A stretch of DNA of 40,407 nucleotides, taken from Paenibacillus lactis (lineage in GTDB: Bacteria; Bacillota; Bacilli; Paenibacillales; Paenibacillaceae). The notes under the pieces were generated by a model. It was given only the letters and a program-made list of their open reading frames with translations, searched no databases and had not been told where the DNA came from. Where the stretch lies: positions 1-40,407 of the forward strand of contig NZ_JAGGKI010000032.1 of assembly GCF_017873605.1 (NCBI RefSeq), in the 5' to 3' direction. Within the stretch, counting starts at the first letter, position 1. Each line of letters starts with the position of its first letter. Shown here in pieces: positions 26,930 to 35,115 of this stretch. The position numbers were made by a program, and so were the translations under genes.

Positions 26930-28222
26930 ATGTCAGAAGAACGTCAACTATCGATTGAAACGTTAGCGGTTCATGCCGGCCAGGAGCTCGACCCGACAAC
27001 CCTATCCCGAGCCGTTCCGCTCTATCAGACGACATCCTACGGCTTCAAGGACAGCGAGCATGCGGCAAACTTGTTTGCCTTGAAGGAATTCGGCAATATT
27101 TATACGCGGATCATGAACCCGACGACCGATGTATTCGAGAAGCGGATCGCGGCGCTGGAGGGAGGAGCAGGCGCACTGGCGACAGCTTCCGGACAAGCCG
27201 CTATTACGTTCTCGATTCTGAACATTGCCGGTGCGGGAGATGAGATCGTTTCCTCCTCCAGCTTGTACGGCGGCACGTATAATCTATTCTCCACCACGCT
27301 GGCAAAGCTCGGAATCAAGGTGCACTTCGTCGATTCCTCGAATCCGGAGAACTTCCGGGCTGCCATTAACGACAAGACGAAAGCGCTGTTCGCTGAGACG
27401 ATCGGCAACCCGCAAGGAAACGTACTCGACGTGGAAGCGGTTGCGGCAATCGCCCATGAGCATGGCATTCCGCTCATCGTAGACAACACGTTCCCGAGCC
27501 CGTATTTGCTGCGCCCGATCGAGTATGGAGCCGATATCGTCGTTCATTCGGCAACCAAATTTATCGGCGGTCACGGAACATCGATCGGCGGCGTTATCGT
27601 CGACAGCGGCAAGTTCGATTGGAGCGCAAGCGGCAAATTCCCTGGATTGACAGAACCGGATCCAAGTTATCATGGCGTCGTGTATACCGAGGCCGTCGGT
27701 CCAATTGCATATATCATCAAGGCGCGCGTACAGCTTCTGCGGGATATCGGGGCTTCGCTGTCTCCATTTAACGCTTGGCTGCTGCTGCAAGGATTGGAGA
27801 CGCTTCATCTCCGCGTGCAGCGCCATAGTGAGAACGCGCTGAAGGTTGCCGAGTATCTGGAGAAGCATGAGGCCGTCGAGTGGGTCAGCTATGCGGGGCT
27901 GCCAAGCCATCCTTCGTATGAGCTGGCGCAGAAGTATTTGCCGAAGGGCCAAGGTGCTATTTTGACGTTTGGCATTAAGGGCGGCGCCAAAGCCGGGCAG
28001 AAGGTCATTGAGAACGTGAAGCTGTTCTCCCATCTGGCCAACGTCGGCGATTCCAAATCGCTGATCATTCATCCGGCCAGCACGACGCACCAGCAGCTGA
28101 GCGAGGAAGAACAAGTCAGTGCCGGTGTGAATCCCGAGCTGCTGCGGCTATCGATCGGTACGGAATCCATCGACGACATCCTGTATGATTTGGAGCAGGC
28201 GATTGCGGCCAGCCAGAAGTAA
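26930..28222 (+). CDS. metY: O-acetylhomoserine sulfhydrylase-type enzyme
   Basis: This 430-residue PLP-dependent Cys/Met-metabolism enzyme makes homocysteine from O-acetylhomoserine and sulfide. The PLP lysine is Lys210 in HSATKFIGGHGT. IYTRIMNPT, the LEGGAGALATASGQAA region and the C-terminal HPASTTHQQL (substrate carboxylate binding) all match MetY rather than MetB/MetC, as does the length. GGGAGG lies 8 nt before the ATG at 26930; an in-frame codon at 26873 is less likely. No SAM or T-box riboswitch is visible in the 135-bp leader. It appears to be a single-gene unit with its own terminator. Confidence 0.93.
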   Translation: MSEERQLSIETLAVHAGQELDPTTLSRAVPLYQTTSYGFKDSEHAANLFALKEFGNIYTRIMNPTTDVFEKRIAALEGGAGALATASGQAAITFSILNIAGAGDEIVSSSSLYGGTYNLFSTTLAKLGIKVHFVDSSNPENFRAAINDKTKALFAETIGNPQGNVLDVEAVAAIAHEHGIPLIVDNTFPSPYLLRPIEYGADIVVHSATKFIGGHGTSIGGVIVDSGKFDWSASGKFPGLTEPDPSYHGVVYTEAVGPIAYIIKARVQLLRDIGASLSPFNAWLLLQGLETLHLRVQRHSENALKVAEYLEKHEAVEWVSYAGLPSHPSYELAQKYLPKGQGAILTFGIKGGAKAGQKVIENVKLFSHLANVGDSKSLIIHPASTTHQQLSEEEQVSAGVNPELLRLSIGTESIDDILYDLEQAIAASQK

Positions 28223-28254
28223 GGCCAATCGAACTATTTTCAAATAAGATGTCA

Positions 28255-28292
28255 GGGCACTTTCCTCCTTAGGGGAATGGTGCCCTTTTTTT
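28255..28292 (+). terminator. Terminator after metY
   Basis: GGGCAC at 28255-28260 pairs with GTGCCC at 28280-28285, with further inner pairing, followed by seven T residues. Confidence 0.85.
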
Positions 28293-28307
28293 GATGCTAA
28301 ATGGCAG

Positions 28308-28922
28308 CTAAGCCATTGTATTGAGAGAGTCGAGCCAGGGATGGCCTTCTGGAAATTGCGTCCGAAGCGCATGGGCAAGCCATACTCTAGCCGTGTCGTT
28401 GAGGCAGGGAAGGACCTTCATGAAATCCCGCTCATCTTTTTCGCGGATATTCTTGCTGCCCCCTTTGTACAAGAGCTGTATCTCCGGCTTCAGGTAGGGG
28501 ACTCCCTGTTCTGTCTTCAAGGCTATATCTCGGAGCGACCTTCGGATCGATGGTTCCCTGCGATAAATCCAATGGTCCCCTTCGGTTTCCACCAACATGA
28601 TTTGAAATGAAAATGGGGCTTTATGATCCTTGCTGACCCACACATCCCCGACAGAATACAAATATTCGCCTTCCTCCCATAACGACAAGGTTCCTTGATC
28701 AGCTTTGTACAGCGTCCAGTCTTGGGCTAATGCGGCGTAAACGACGGCCTGCTCTTCACGAAGAATCAGGATATCGATATCGTCATGTTCTCGGGTCTGC
28801 TCCCCCAAATGCAAATCCAAAGCCCAACCGCCTGCGACATACCAATGCACAGGGATTTCGGCAAAAATCCTGACGGCATCCGGTATGCTAATGGGTCTCC
28901 AATGATCGTAATCGGTTCTCAT
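28308..28922 (-). CDS. Nucleotidyltransferase-fold protein, ANT(2'')-like
   Basis: This 204-residue protein has the polymerase-beta-like nucleotidyltransferase core: VAGGWALDLHLG then REHDDIDILI, giving the expected GG and paired Asp metal ligands. The spacing and the Arg-x-His-x-Asp segment resemble ANT(2'')/LinB-type antibiotic nucleotidyltransferases and their many uncharacterised relatives. A mid-protein ALKTEQGVPYLKPEIQLLYK segment also fits that group. The start at 28922 is supported by AAGGAGAG on the minus strand; a 15-residue longer reading is possible. Resistance activity is not shown by sequence alone. Confidence 0.82.
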   Translation of the reverse strand: MRTDYDHWRPISIPDAVRIFAEIPVHWYVAGGWALDLHLGEQTREHDDIDILILREEQAVVYAALAQDWTLYKADQGTLSLWEEGEYLYSVGDVWVSKDHKAPFSFQIMLVETEGDHWIYRREPSIRRSLRDIALKTEQGVPYLKPEIQLLYKGGSKNIREKDERDFMKVLPCLNDTARVWLAHALRTQFPEGHPWLDSLNTMA

Positions 28923-29195
28923 GTCGATCTCTCCTTTTCGTTTTTCGGCATGAATCCATTCCTCCATTTTAAATGTTCTATACGTCTCGTCAAATGGATG
29001 ATGAGCAGATGTGGCCCATAAAGCACCGTGCCATGGAACATGGTTTCTTGGCGGGCGTGCGCCCCGCTCGTATTATGTACCGAGATTTTTCAGCGGCTTT
29101 TATCCCGTGTACTGTATATTTCCAAATGTTTCATAATACGCTGTAGGGTAGGCGGCAACATCCAATACATGGCGAAAGGGAGTAGAACGATAACC
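28923..29195. other. Gene-poor gap between divergent genes
   Basis: I see no coding sequence with a plausible ribosome binding site here. CATAAT at 29132-29137 could be a -10 element for the plus-strand gene, but there is no good -35. CCATGGAACATGG near 29033 is a small imperfect palindrome. Confidence 0.4.
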
Positions 29196-30332
29196 ATGAC
29201 GGAAAGGCAATGGGGAACCGGCAGCGAATGGGGAGAGCGTTTAAATGGGGAAGCCGTGAATGCCGTGGACTTTGCGGCCGGCGATTCCTCTCCCGAGACG
29301 GATCTGCTGAAGCATTTTGCGATGGCGGGCGGTATAACGCATGAGGAGGTACTGTTGCTGTTGGCGGCCCCGGAGGACATCGACGAAGCGCTTCGGGTTT
29401 CGGGAATTCGGCACAGCGGAACCATCAGCCCCTCCTTGCATCGGCTGCTCGGATGGAGTGACAGGAACCGGAGGCTTAAAGTCATGAGCCGCACCGCCGT
29501 CCCTGAGAGGATAGAGCGCGATATTCGCCAAGGAGCCCAGGGGATCGGACTGATCCGGGGCGAGGAAGCTCTCCAGCATGGACTGCTGCAGGAAGTGTAT
29601 ACGGCCTGGCTGAAGTCGCGGGGAGAGAAGTCTTCCATGCTGAGACGGAGGCTGATTATGCTGTGGACGGCGTACTGGGTCTCGGTATTCCAGGCAGCGA
29701 AGGGGTCTCGATGTGCGGTAAGCCTGCTGGAAGACCCGGCGCTGTCCCATGCGATGGAGGAGCGGGAAGCGCAGGACGCCCAACTGGAGTCGATGTTCCG
29801 GGCATTGGAACAATGCGGGGAACAGGGCATGGAGTGCCAGCTGGAGCTTCTGGCCGTTCAGCCTGAGCATGCCGATGAATTTATGGACATCCATCATTTT
29901 ATCGAGGAGGTTGCGGAGCAGACGCTAATGGACCAAAAGCGTTTCGTACGCATCCGGTACGGAGCCCTGCTGGACGAGCGAACGAATCCGGCTGCGGCAG
30001 CGGAAATCGCGCGGATGGCGGATGTGATCGTCCTGGATATGGAGGGCACCGAAAGTGGGGGAGATCCGGGATTGACCGAGGATGCGGCGAGGGGCTTTGC
30101 CGATATCATCGAGCGGATTCGGCGCATCAAGCCGCAGTTAACGTTAAGGATGAACGGGGCGGGAACCGGCGACCTGAAGATGGTTTACCGCCATGGAATC
30201 CATGAGGTGAGCTGCAGCTCTACGGATCTTGCCGCCGTGCGGATTTTGGGGGCACGGCTGGAGCTGCGCAGAAGATGCTCCTCATCCCAAACCGCCCAAA
30301 CCAACCAAGCAACTCAAGCTTCTCAAGGATAA
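29196..30332 (+). CDS. Degenerate PPDK-like PEP-binding domain protein
   Basis: This protein of 378 residues is colinear with the C-terminal TIM barrel of pyruvate phosphate dikinase. IRQGAQGIGLIRGEEAL matches the LGAEGIGLCRTEHMF segment, and YRHGIHEVSCSSTDLAAVRI matches the GLNYVSCSPFRVPIARL segment, with intermediate blocks in order. However the catalytic pieces are changed: DPPLHEF has become EDPALSHA, the GTND loop is absent, and the catalytic cysteine of GICGEHGGDP is missing (MNGAGTGD). It is likely a pseudoenzyme or a divergent binding protein. The start is uncertain: ATG at 29196 has AAAGGGAG 13 nt upstream, and ATG at 29169 is possible. No swivelling phosphohistidine or ATP-grasp domain accompanies it. 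Confidence 0.7.
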   Translation: MTERQWGTGSEWGERLNGEAVNAVDFAAGDSSPETDLLKHFAMAGGITHEEVLLLLAAPEDIDEALRVSGIRHSGTISPSLHRLLGWSDRNRRLKVMSRTAVPERIERDIRQGAQGIGLIRGEEALQHGLLQEVYTAWLKSRGEKSSMLRRRLIMLWTAYWVSVFQAAKGSRCAVSLLEDPALSHAMEEREAQDAQLESMFRALEQCGEQGMECQLELLAVQPEHADEFMDIHHFIEEVAEQTLMDQKRFVRIRYGALLDERTNPAAAAEIARMADVIVLDMEGTESGGDPGLTEDAARGFADIIERIRRIKPQLTLRMNGAGTGDLKMVYRHGIHEVSCSSTDLAAVRILGARLELRRRCSSSQTAQTNQATQASQG

Positions 30333-30422
30333 ACCGGAATGAGAGCGCTTCACACTTAGACTAACATTAGATGTAACCGACAGCGAGGATCGGACTTATT
30401 TACGGATTGAACGATAACGAGT

Positions 30423-30462
30423 AAGCCTTTTGCAAGGGACATTCCCGCAGAAGGCTTTTTTT
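30423..30462 (+). terminator. Terminator after the PPDK-like gene
   Basis: AAGCCTTTTGC pairs with GCAGAAGGCTT (one mismatch), followed by a T run. It lies in the 362-bp gap 30333-30694, which also holds the promoter and operator elements listed next. Confidence 0.82.
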
Positions 30463-30510
30463 ATTGAATTTTGCCTGTTTAATTTTTTATGATCATCCGG
30501 CAAAAACTGG

Positions 30511-30539
30511 TTTACAAACGGGACATTCGTGAGTATGAT
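30511..30539 (+). promoter_or_regulatory. Sigma-A-type promoter for the metal ATPase
   Basis: TTTACA (30511-30516) and TATGAT (30534-30539) are separated by 17 nt. A second, weaker pair, TTGGTT (30552-30557) and TATAAG (30574-30579), lies 16 nt apart and runs directly into the first Fur-like box. Confidence 0.55.
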
Positions 30540-30582
30540 ATAGGTATAAAGTTGGTTTAGGGAAAATAAATTGTATAAGATC

Positions 30583-30601
30583 AAAAATGATTTTCATTCT
30601 C
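30583..30601. promoter_or_regulatory. Fur-box-like site 1
   Basis: The 19 bases from 30583 match the classical Fur box (GATAATGATAATCATTATC) at 14 of 19 positions, including the ATGAT..TCATT core. The site covers the expected start point of the weaker promoter. Confidence 0.55.
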
Positions 30602-30607
30602 ATTTAG

Positions 30608-30638
30608 CATGCTGCTTCGGCTTAGCCGGGGCAGCATG
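30608..30638 (+). other. Long leader hairpin between Fur-like boxes
   Basis: CATGCTGC pairs with GCAGCATG and an inner CGGC pairs with GCCG, making an almost continuous stem with a 3-nt loop. ATTTTT follows only after four bases. It may be an attenuator or a transcript-stabilising element. Confidence 0.55.
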
Positions 30639-30656
30639 TGCCATTTTTAGGGCATT

Positions 30657-30675
30657 AATAATGGGTCTCATTCTC
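30657..30675. promoter_or_regulatory. Fur-box-like site 2
   Basis: The 19 bases from 30657 match the Fur box at 13 of 19 positions. The TCATTCTC half also occurs in site 1. It lies just ahead of the ribosome binding site of the ATPase gene. Confidence 0.4.
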
Positions 30676-30694
30676 AACTAGGAAGGTGATTGTA

Positions 30695-32734
30695 ATGGAA
30701 CTGATGCAAAGTCAAACAGCTGCAAGCATATCTTCAATCGAACATGGAGCTGATCCGCGCGAGCCGCGTCAGCCTGGAAAATGGGATATCCGGAGCCTGC
30801 TCTCCAATCCGGAGGTGCTGGCTGCATTGGGCAGCGGGGTTCTCATGCTGGCGGCTTGGATGGCCGGCCAATGGTCGGAACCGTTGTCCGTTGCGCTGTA
30901 TGTGATCTCATACGCCATTGGCGGCTGGGTCAAGGCGAAGGAAGGCGTGCAGACGCTGCTTAAGGAGCGCGATCTGGATGTGAATCTGCTCATGATTGCC
31001 GCCGCCATGGGTGCCGCCTCGATCGGTTACTGGAACGAAGGGGCGATGCTGATTTTTATTTTCGCGTTAAGCGGAGCGCTGGAAAGCTACACGACCGAAA
31101 GAAGCCGCAAGGACATCTCTTCCTTAATGGAGCTGCAGCCGGAAACGGCGCTGCGTATCGAGAACGGGAACATGGTCTCGGTATCGATCGCCAAGCTTGA
31201 GATCGGCGATTTGATTCTGGTTAAGCCGGGAGAACTGATTCCGGCGGACGGGAAGGTGTATCGCGGAGGCTCGTCCGTGAATCAGTCGTCCATCACCGGC
31301 GAATCGGTTCCGGTCGATAAAGCCGTAGGAGACGAAGTATTTGCAGGAACGCTTAACGGAGAAGGCGTCTTATACATCGAGGTTACAAAGTCGGCGGACG
31401 CGACGCTGTTCGCCAAAATCATCCGCCTGGTTGAGGAAGCGGAAAGCGAAGTGCCGGCATCACAGCGGTTCATCAAGCGGTTCGAGGCGATTTACGCCCG
31501 GGTCGTCGTCGTCGTGACGATCGCTCTGATTGCTTTATCTTCACCGCTGTTCGGCTGGGATTTCAGCACAGCCTTTTATAAAGCGATGGTGTTTCTTGTC
31601 GTTGCTTCCCCTTGCGCCCTGGTATCCTCGATTATGCCGGCGATGCTGTCGGCGATTTCCAACCGGGCCCGCAAAGGCGTGCTGTTTAAGGGCGGTGCGC
31701 ATATTGAGAATATGGCGCGTACAGCGATCGTTGCTTTTGACAAGACAGGAACGCTGACGCTTGGAACGCCGAAGGTAACGGATTTCATTGCGGGTGAAGG
31801 CTGGGACGATCGTGAACTGCTTGCCATCAGCGCATCGGTTGAAAAGATGTCGAAGCATCCGCTCGCCATAGCGGTTGTAAGAGCTGCGGAGGAATCCGGA
31901 GTGCCTCAGAAGCAGGTAGAGAACAGCCAATCTTTAACGGGATGGGGCATGCAGGGCGAACTGGAGGGCGACATCTGGAAAATCGGCAAGAGCGATGTGC
32001 TGGATGCCGTAACCGATGAAGCAGAGCTTTCCTTATCTCATCAAGCTATTAAAGATCAGAACGACCATCCGCCACAGACCGAACGCCCGAACGGGAAGGC
32101 CGGATGGATTGCGCAGCGTCAACGCCTGGAATCCGAGGGCAAGACCGTGTCCGTTATTATGAGAAATGACGAAATTGTCGGCATGATCGCTTTACAGGAT
32201 GCGGTGAGACCGGAGGCTGCTCTTGCCGTTAAGCGGCTGCAGTCGATGGGGATTCGCGTGGCGATGCTGACCGGAGACAGGAAGGCTACTGCACAGGTTA
32301 TCGCCGAGCAAACCGGCGTCGATATGGTTTTCTCCGACCTGCTGCCGGAAGATAAGGTCAACCATATCAAAGAGCTGCGTGAGCGCCATGGGCATGTTGT
32401 CATGGTCGGCGATGGCGTTAACGATGCGCCTGCGCTGGCAACGGCCACGGTCGGCATCGGCATGGGCGTTTCGGGAAGCGGAACGGCGCTGGAAGTCGCG
32501 GATGCGGTATTGATGAACGATAATATCGATGAAATCGCAGGTACCGTGAAGGTAGCCCGCCGGGTTCAGCGGATCGTGAAGCAAAATATGGTGTTTGCGA
32601 TTGCGGTCATCCTTACCTTGATTACGGCGAATTTCCTGGAAGGCGTGGCGCTCCCGCTCGGCGTAATCGGACACGAAGGCAGTACGATTCTCGTCATCCT
32701 GAACGGATTAAGGCTTCTTCGCTCGGGAAACTGA
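30695..32734 (+). CDS. P1B-4-type heavy-metal efflux ATPase
   Basis: This 679-residue P-type ATPase exports a transition metal, most likely Fe(II), with Co or Zn as alternatives. The membrane metal site is Ser305-Pro306-Cys307 (VASPCALVSS), and the sixth helix carries HEGSTILVILNGLRLL with His660 and Glu661. These two signatures define the P1B-4 subgroup, which includes B. subtilis PfeT (ZosA). Phosphorylation Asp349 is in DKTGTLT, and TGES, KHPLA and GDGVNDAPAL are intact. There is no N-terminal metal-binding domain. An unusual hydrophilic insert, DQNDHPPQTERPNGKAG, sits in the nucleotide-binding domain. GGAAGGTGA lies just before the ATG at 30695, while an upstream GTG overlaps that site. 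Confidence 0.92.
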   Translation: MELMQSQTAASISSIEHGADPREPRQPGKWDIRSLLSNPEVLAALGSGVLMLAAWMAGQWSEPLSVALYVISYAIGGWVKAKEGVQTLLKERDLDVNLLMIAAAMGAASIGYWNEGAMLIFIFALSGALESYTTERSRKDISSLMELQPETALRIENGNMVSVSIAKLEIGDLILVKPGELIPADGKVYRGGSSVNQSSITGESVPVDKAVGDEVFAGTLNGEGVLYIEVTKSADATLFAKIIRLVEEAESEVPASQRFIKRFEAIYARVVVVVTIALIALSSPLFGWDFSTAFYKAMVFLVVASPCALVSSIMPAMLSAISNRARKGVLFKGGAHIENMARTAIVAFDKTGTLTLGTPKVTDFIAGEGWDDRELLAISASVEKMSKHPLAIAVVRAAEESGVPQKQVENSQSLTGWGMQGELEGDIWKIGKSDVLDAVTDEAELSLSHQAIKDQNDHPPQTERPNGKAGWIAQRQRLESEGKTVSVIMRNDEIVGMIALQDAVRPEAALAVKRLQSMGIRVAMLTGDRKATAQVIAEQTGVDMVFSDLLPEDKVNHIKELRERHGHVVMVGDGVNDAPALATATVGIGMGVSGSGTALEVADAVLMNDNIDEIAGTVKVARRVQRIVKQNMVFAIAVILTLITANFLEGVALPLGVIGHEGSTILVILNGLRLLRSGN

Positions 32735-32777
32735 CCGCTTAGGGAAAGAGATTCAAATGATGATGCCAGCATAACGG

Positions 32778-32818
32778 ATCCCCTTTCTTTTCGATATTCG
32801 AGAAGGAAGGGGATTTTT
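32778..32818 (+). terminator. Terminator after metal ATPase
   Basis: ATCCCC and inner TTCTTTTCG pair with CGAGAAGG and GGGGAT, followed by five T residues. Confidence 0.85.
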
Positions 32819-32879
32819 CATATAATGAAGCAGGGAGCAGACGTTTGTAGCGAATCTCGATAAGGAAAGGCGGAGGAGA

Positions 32880-33986
32880 ATGGCGGCAATCTACGATTCG
32901 CCCAGGGGCGAAGCTTACGAGTGGCTGATCGATTACGCGGTGGAACGGTCGGATATGTTCATGGTGGCAAGAAGGGGCTACCTTCAATGCATTGACGGCG
33001 AAGATCGATTCATGCTGGCTGGTGAGGGCAATCCGGAATGGATGGAAGGGGCAGGGCGGATTTTTGCACTGCTTGAGCCTTATCTCGTTGAGGAGTACAC
33101 GATAACGAGCGAGGAGCATGAACTAAGGTTTGAGAGGGATATAACGCCGGGGAGGGGAATCGAATATAGCCCAGGGTCATTTTATATGTACCGGTGCTGC
33201 AAAGAATCTGCGGCTGTGTTGAAGGAGGCTGCAACGGCATTATATGATTGGCAGCATCCCCGGTTGCCAGAGGATTTGACGTTTGTGGACCATGAGGGCC
33301 GGGAGCTCTTGTATCAAGTTGCTCATGAACGTATGGGTGGTCTTCAGGTTGAGGAAGATGAAGCCAGAAGGCTTGCGCAAGAGGTACCCGGCTTGTTTTT
33401 GTGCCTGCCGGAGCATCGGGAGTTTGAAGCGTTTTGGGAAGCAGTTCTGTTTCACCAGCCGCGCAGATTGGAGATATTCGGATTTGGCATTACGGAAATA
33501 CCTGGGTCCATTCGTCAGCTGACGGACCTGCGGGAGTTGATGGTTCACGAAAGCTATGTGACCCGCCTGCCCGAGGGAATGTTCGAGCTAAGGAGACTGG
33601 AATCGTTAACCGTATATACAGCGAATTTGCTGGAAATCCCGGCGGGGATCGGCAAGCTGAGTTCACTTCGACATTTGACCATCGCATGTGGAAGCTACCA
33701 TGACTCGGTCGACGTTATTTTGCCTAGGCAGGATGTATCGTTAAACCGCATTCCTCCCGAGATCGGGCAGCTGTCACGGCTGGAGAACCTTTGTATTAAT
33801 TATACGGCGATCACGGACGTGCCTGTTGAGCTGCGAGAGCTTAAGAAGCTGCGGTGGCTGAGCCTGGGCCGAAACCGTTTGGCGAGTGCCCCGGCTGTTA
33901 TTGGTGAACTACCGCAATTGGAGTATGTCGACCTCGACGATAATCTGTACAATCCACGGTCGATGGATTGGAACTCATCGCTGTAA
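32880..33986 (+). CDS. Leucine-rich-repeat protein with unknown N-terminal region
   Basis: This 368-residue protein has no signal peptide. The first half (about residues 1-200) is acidic and not recognised. From about residue 200 it has leucine-rich repeats of about 23 residues, with units such as LTDLRELMVHESYVTRLPEG, LSSLRHLTIACG, LSRLENLCINYTAI and LKKLRWLSLGRNRL. The I/LP-x-x-I/L spacing is of the bacterial/Shoc2-like type. The repeats suggest a protein-binding role in the cytoplasm. A purine-rich AAGGCGGAGGAGA precedes the ATG. Confidence 0.85.
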   Translation: MAAIYDSPRGEAYEWLIDYAVERSDMFMVARRGYLQCIDGEDRFMLAGEGNPEWMEGAGRIFALLEPYLVEEYTITSEEHELRFERDITPGRGIEYSPGSFYMYRCCKESAAVLKEAATALYDWQHPRLPEDLTFVDHEGRELLYQVAHERMGGLQVEEDEARRLAQEVPGLFLCLPEHREFEAFWEAVLFHQPRRLEIFGFGITEIPGSIRQLTDLRELMVHESYVTRLPEGMFELRRLESLTVYTANLLEIPAGIGKLSSLRHLTIACGSYHDSVDVILPRQDVSLNRIPPEIGQLSRLENLCINYTAITDVPVELRELKKLRWLSLGRNRLASAPAVIGELPQLEYVDLDDNLYNPRSMDWNSSL

Positions 33987-34034
33987 TTTTTCAAAGGTTT
34001 CACAATAATTTCATCCTGGTTGCAGCATGGTCTA

Positions 34035-34063
34035 TTGACATGCGGTCAATATAGAATCATAAT
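34035..34063 (+). promoter_or_regulatory. trxB promoter
   Basis: TTGACA (34035-34040) and CATAAT (34058-34063) are separated by 17 nt, a near-consensus sigma-A promoter. The -35 element is part of an inverted repeat TTGAC-N5-GTCAA (34035-34049). Confidence 0.75.
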
Positions 34064-34073
34064 AAATATTAAT

Positions 34074-34088
34074 TTATAATGATTATAA
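34074..34088. promoter_or_regulatory. Perfect PerR box upstream of trxB
   Basis: TTATAATGATTATAA matches the PerR consensus TTATAATNATTATAA at every defined position. It lies about 10 nt downstream of the -10 element, where bound PerR would block transcription. This predicts peroxide-inducible expression of the two redox genes. Confidence 0.82.
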
Positions 34089-34119
34089 TTAAGCGTTACA
34101 TATACAGGAGGGAAACGAC

Positions 34120-35061
34120 ATGTATAAATCCGTTATTATAGGTACCGGCCCCGCTGGCCTGACTGCTGCAATCTATTTGGCTCGCGCGAATCTGAGCCCG
34201 CTCGTGATCGAGGGGCCACAGCCTGGCGGCCAGCTCACGACAACGACTGAAGTCGAGAACTTCCCGGGCTTCCCTCAAGGGATTATGGGTCCCGAGCTGA
34301 TGGACAATATGCGCCAGCAGGCTGAACGCTTTGGCGCTGAATTTCGTACGGGCTGGGTCAACAGCGTAGAGTTCGGCGAGCGTCCGTTCAAGCTGAACGT
34401 TGAAGGCTTGGGCGAAGTCGTAACGGAGACGCTGATCATCTCCACGGGCGCAACGGCCAAGTATCTTGGCATTCCGGGCGAGCAGGACAATGTAGGCCGT
34501 GGCGTAAGCACCTGCGCAACATGCGACGGCTTCTTTTTCCGCGGCAAGGAAATCGTCGTGGTTGGCGGCGGCGACTCCGCATTGGAGGAAGCGAACTTCC
34601 TGACACGCTTTGCTTCCAAGGTAACGCTGGTGCACCGCCGCGATGAGCTGCGTGCGTCCAAAATCATGCAGGACCGCGCACGTGCAAACGAGAAGATCGA
34701 ATGGGCGCTGAACCGCACGCCGCAAGAAATCATTGCGGACGAACAAGGTGTGAAAGGCATTAAAGTGGTGAACAACGAAACGGGCGAGGAAGAGATGATC
34801 GAAGCAAGCGGCGTATTCGTGGCCATCGGGCATCATCCGAATACAGGCTTCCTCGGCGGAAGCATTACGACGGATCCGAACGGCTACATCGTGACGACGC
34901 CGGGTACGTCCGAGACGAATATTCCAGGCGTCTTCGCATGCGGCGACGTGCAGGACACCCGTTACAGACAAGCGATTACGGCTGCAGGCAGCGGCTGCAT
35001 GGCGGCAATGGATGCCGAGAAGTACATCGAGAGCTTGGAACATAACGCGGTCGTATTGTAA
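34120..35061 (+). CDS. trxB: Thioredoxin reductase
   Basis: This 313-residue NADPH-dependent flavoprotein reduces thioredoxin-type proteins. FAD-binding GTGPAGLTAA is near the N-terminus. The redox-active pair is Cys132/Cys135 in CATCDG, NADPH-binding GGGDSAL follows, and the C-terminal PGVFACGDV is the second FAD motif. Length and order are those of the low-molecular-weight bacterial enzyme. CAGGAGGGAAACGAC precedes the ATG. It is followed after 54 bp by a glutaredoxin-like gene with no terminator between, so they form an operon behind a perfect PerR box. Confidence 0.96.
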   Translation: MYKSVIIGTGPAGLTAAIYLARANLSPLVIEGPQPGGQLTTTTEVENFPGFPQGIMGPELMDNMRQQAERFGAEFRTGWVNSVEFGERPFKLNVEGLGEVVTETLIISTGATAKYLGIPGEQDNVGRGVSTCATCDGFFFRGKEIVVVGGGDSALEEANFLTRFASKVTLVHRRDELRASKIMQDRARANEKIEWALNRTPQEIIADEQGVKGIKVVNNETGEEEMIEASGVFVAIGHHPNTGFLGGSITTDPNGYIVTTPGTSETNIPGVFACGDVQDTRYRQAITAAGSGCMAAMDAEKYIESLEHNAVVL

Positions 35062-35115
35062 ACTGATAGATAGAAGAAGCAACGAAAATCATAGCATAGA
35101 GGAGCTGGATGAACC

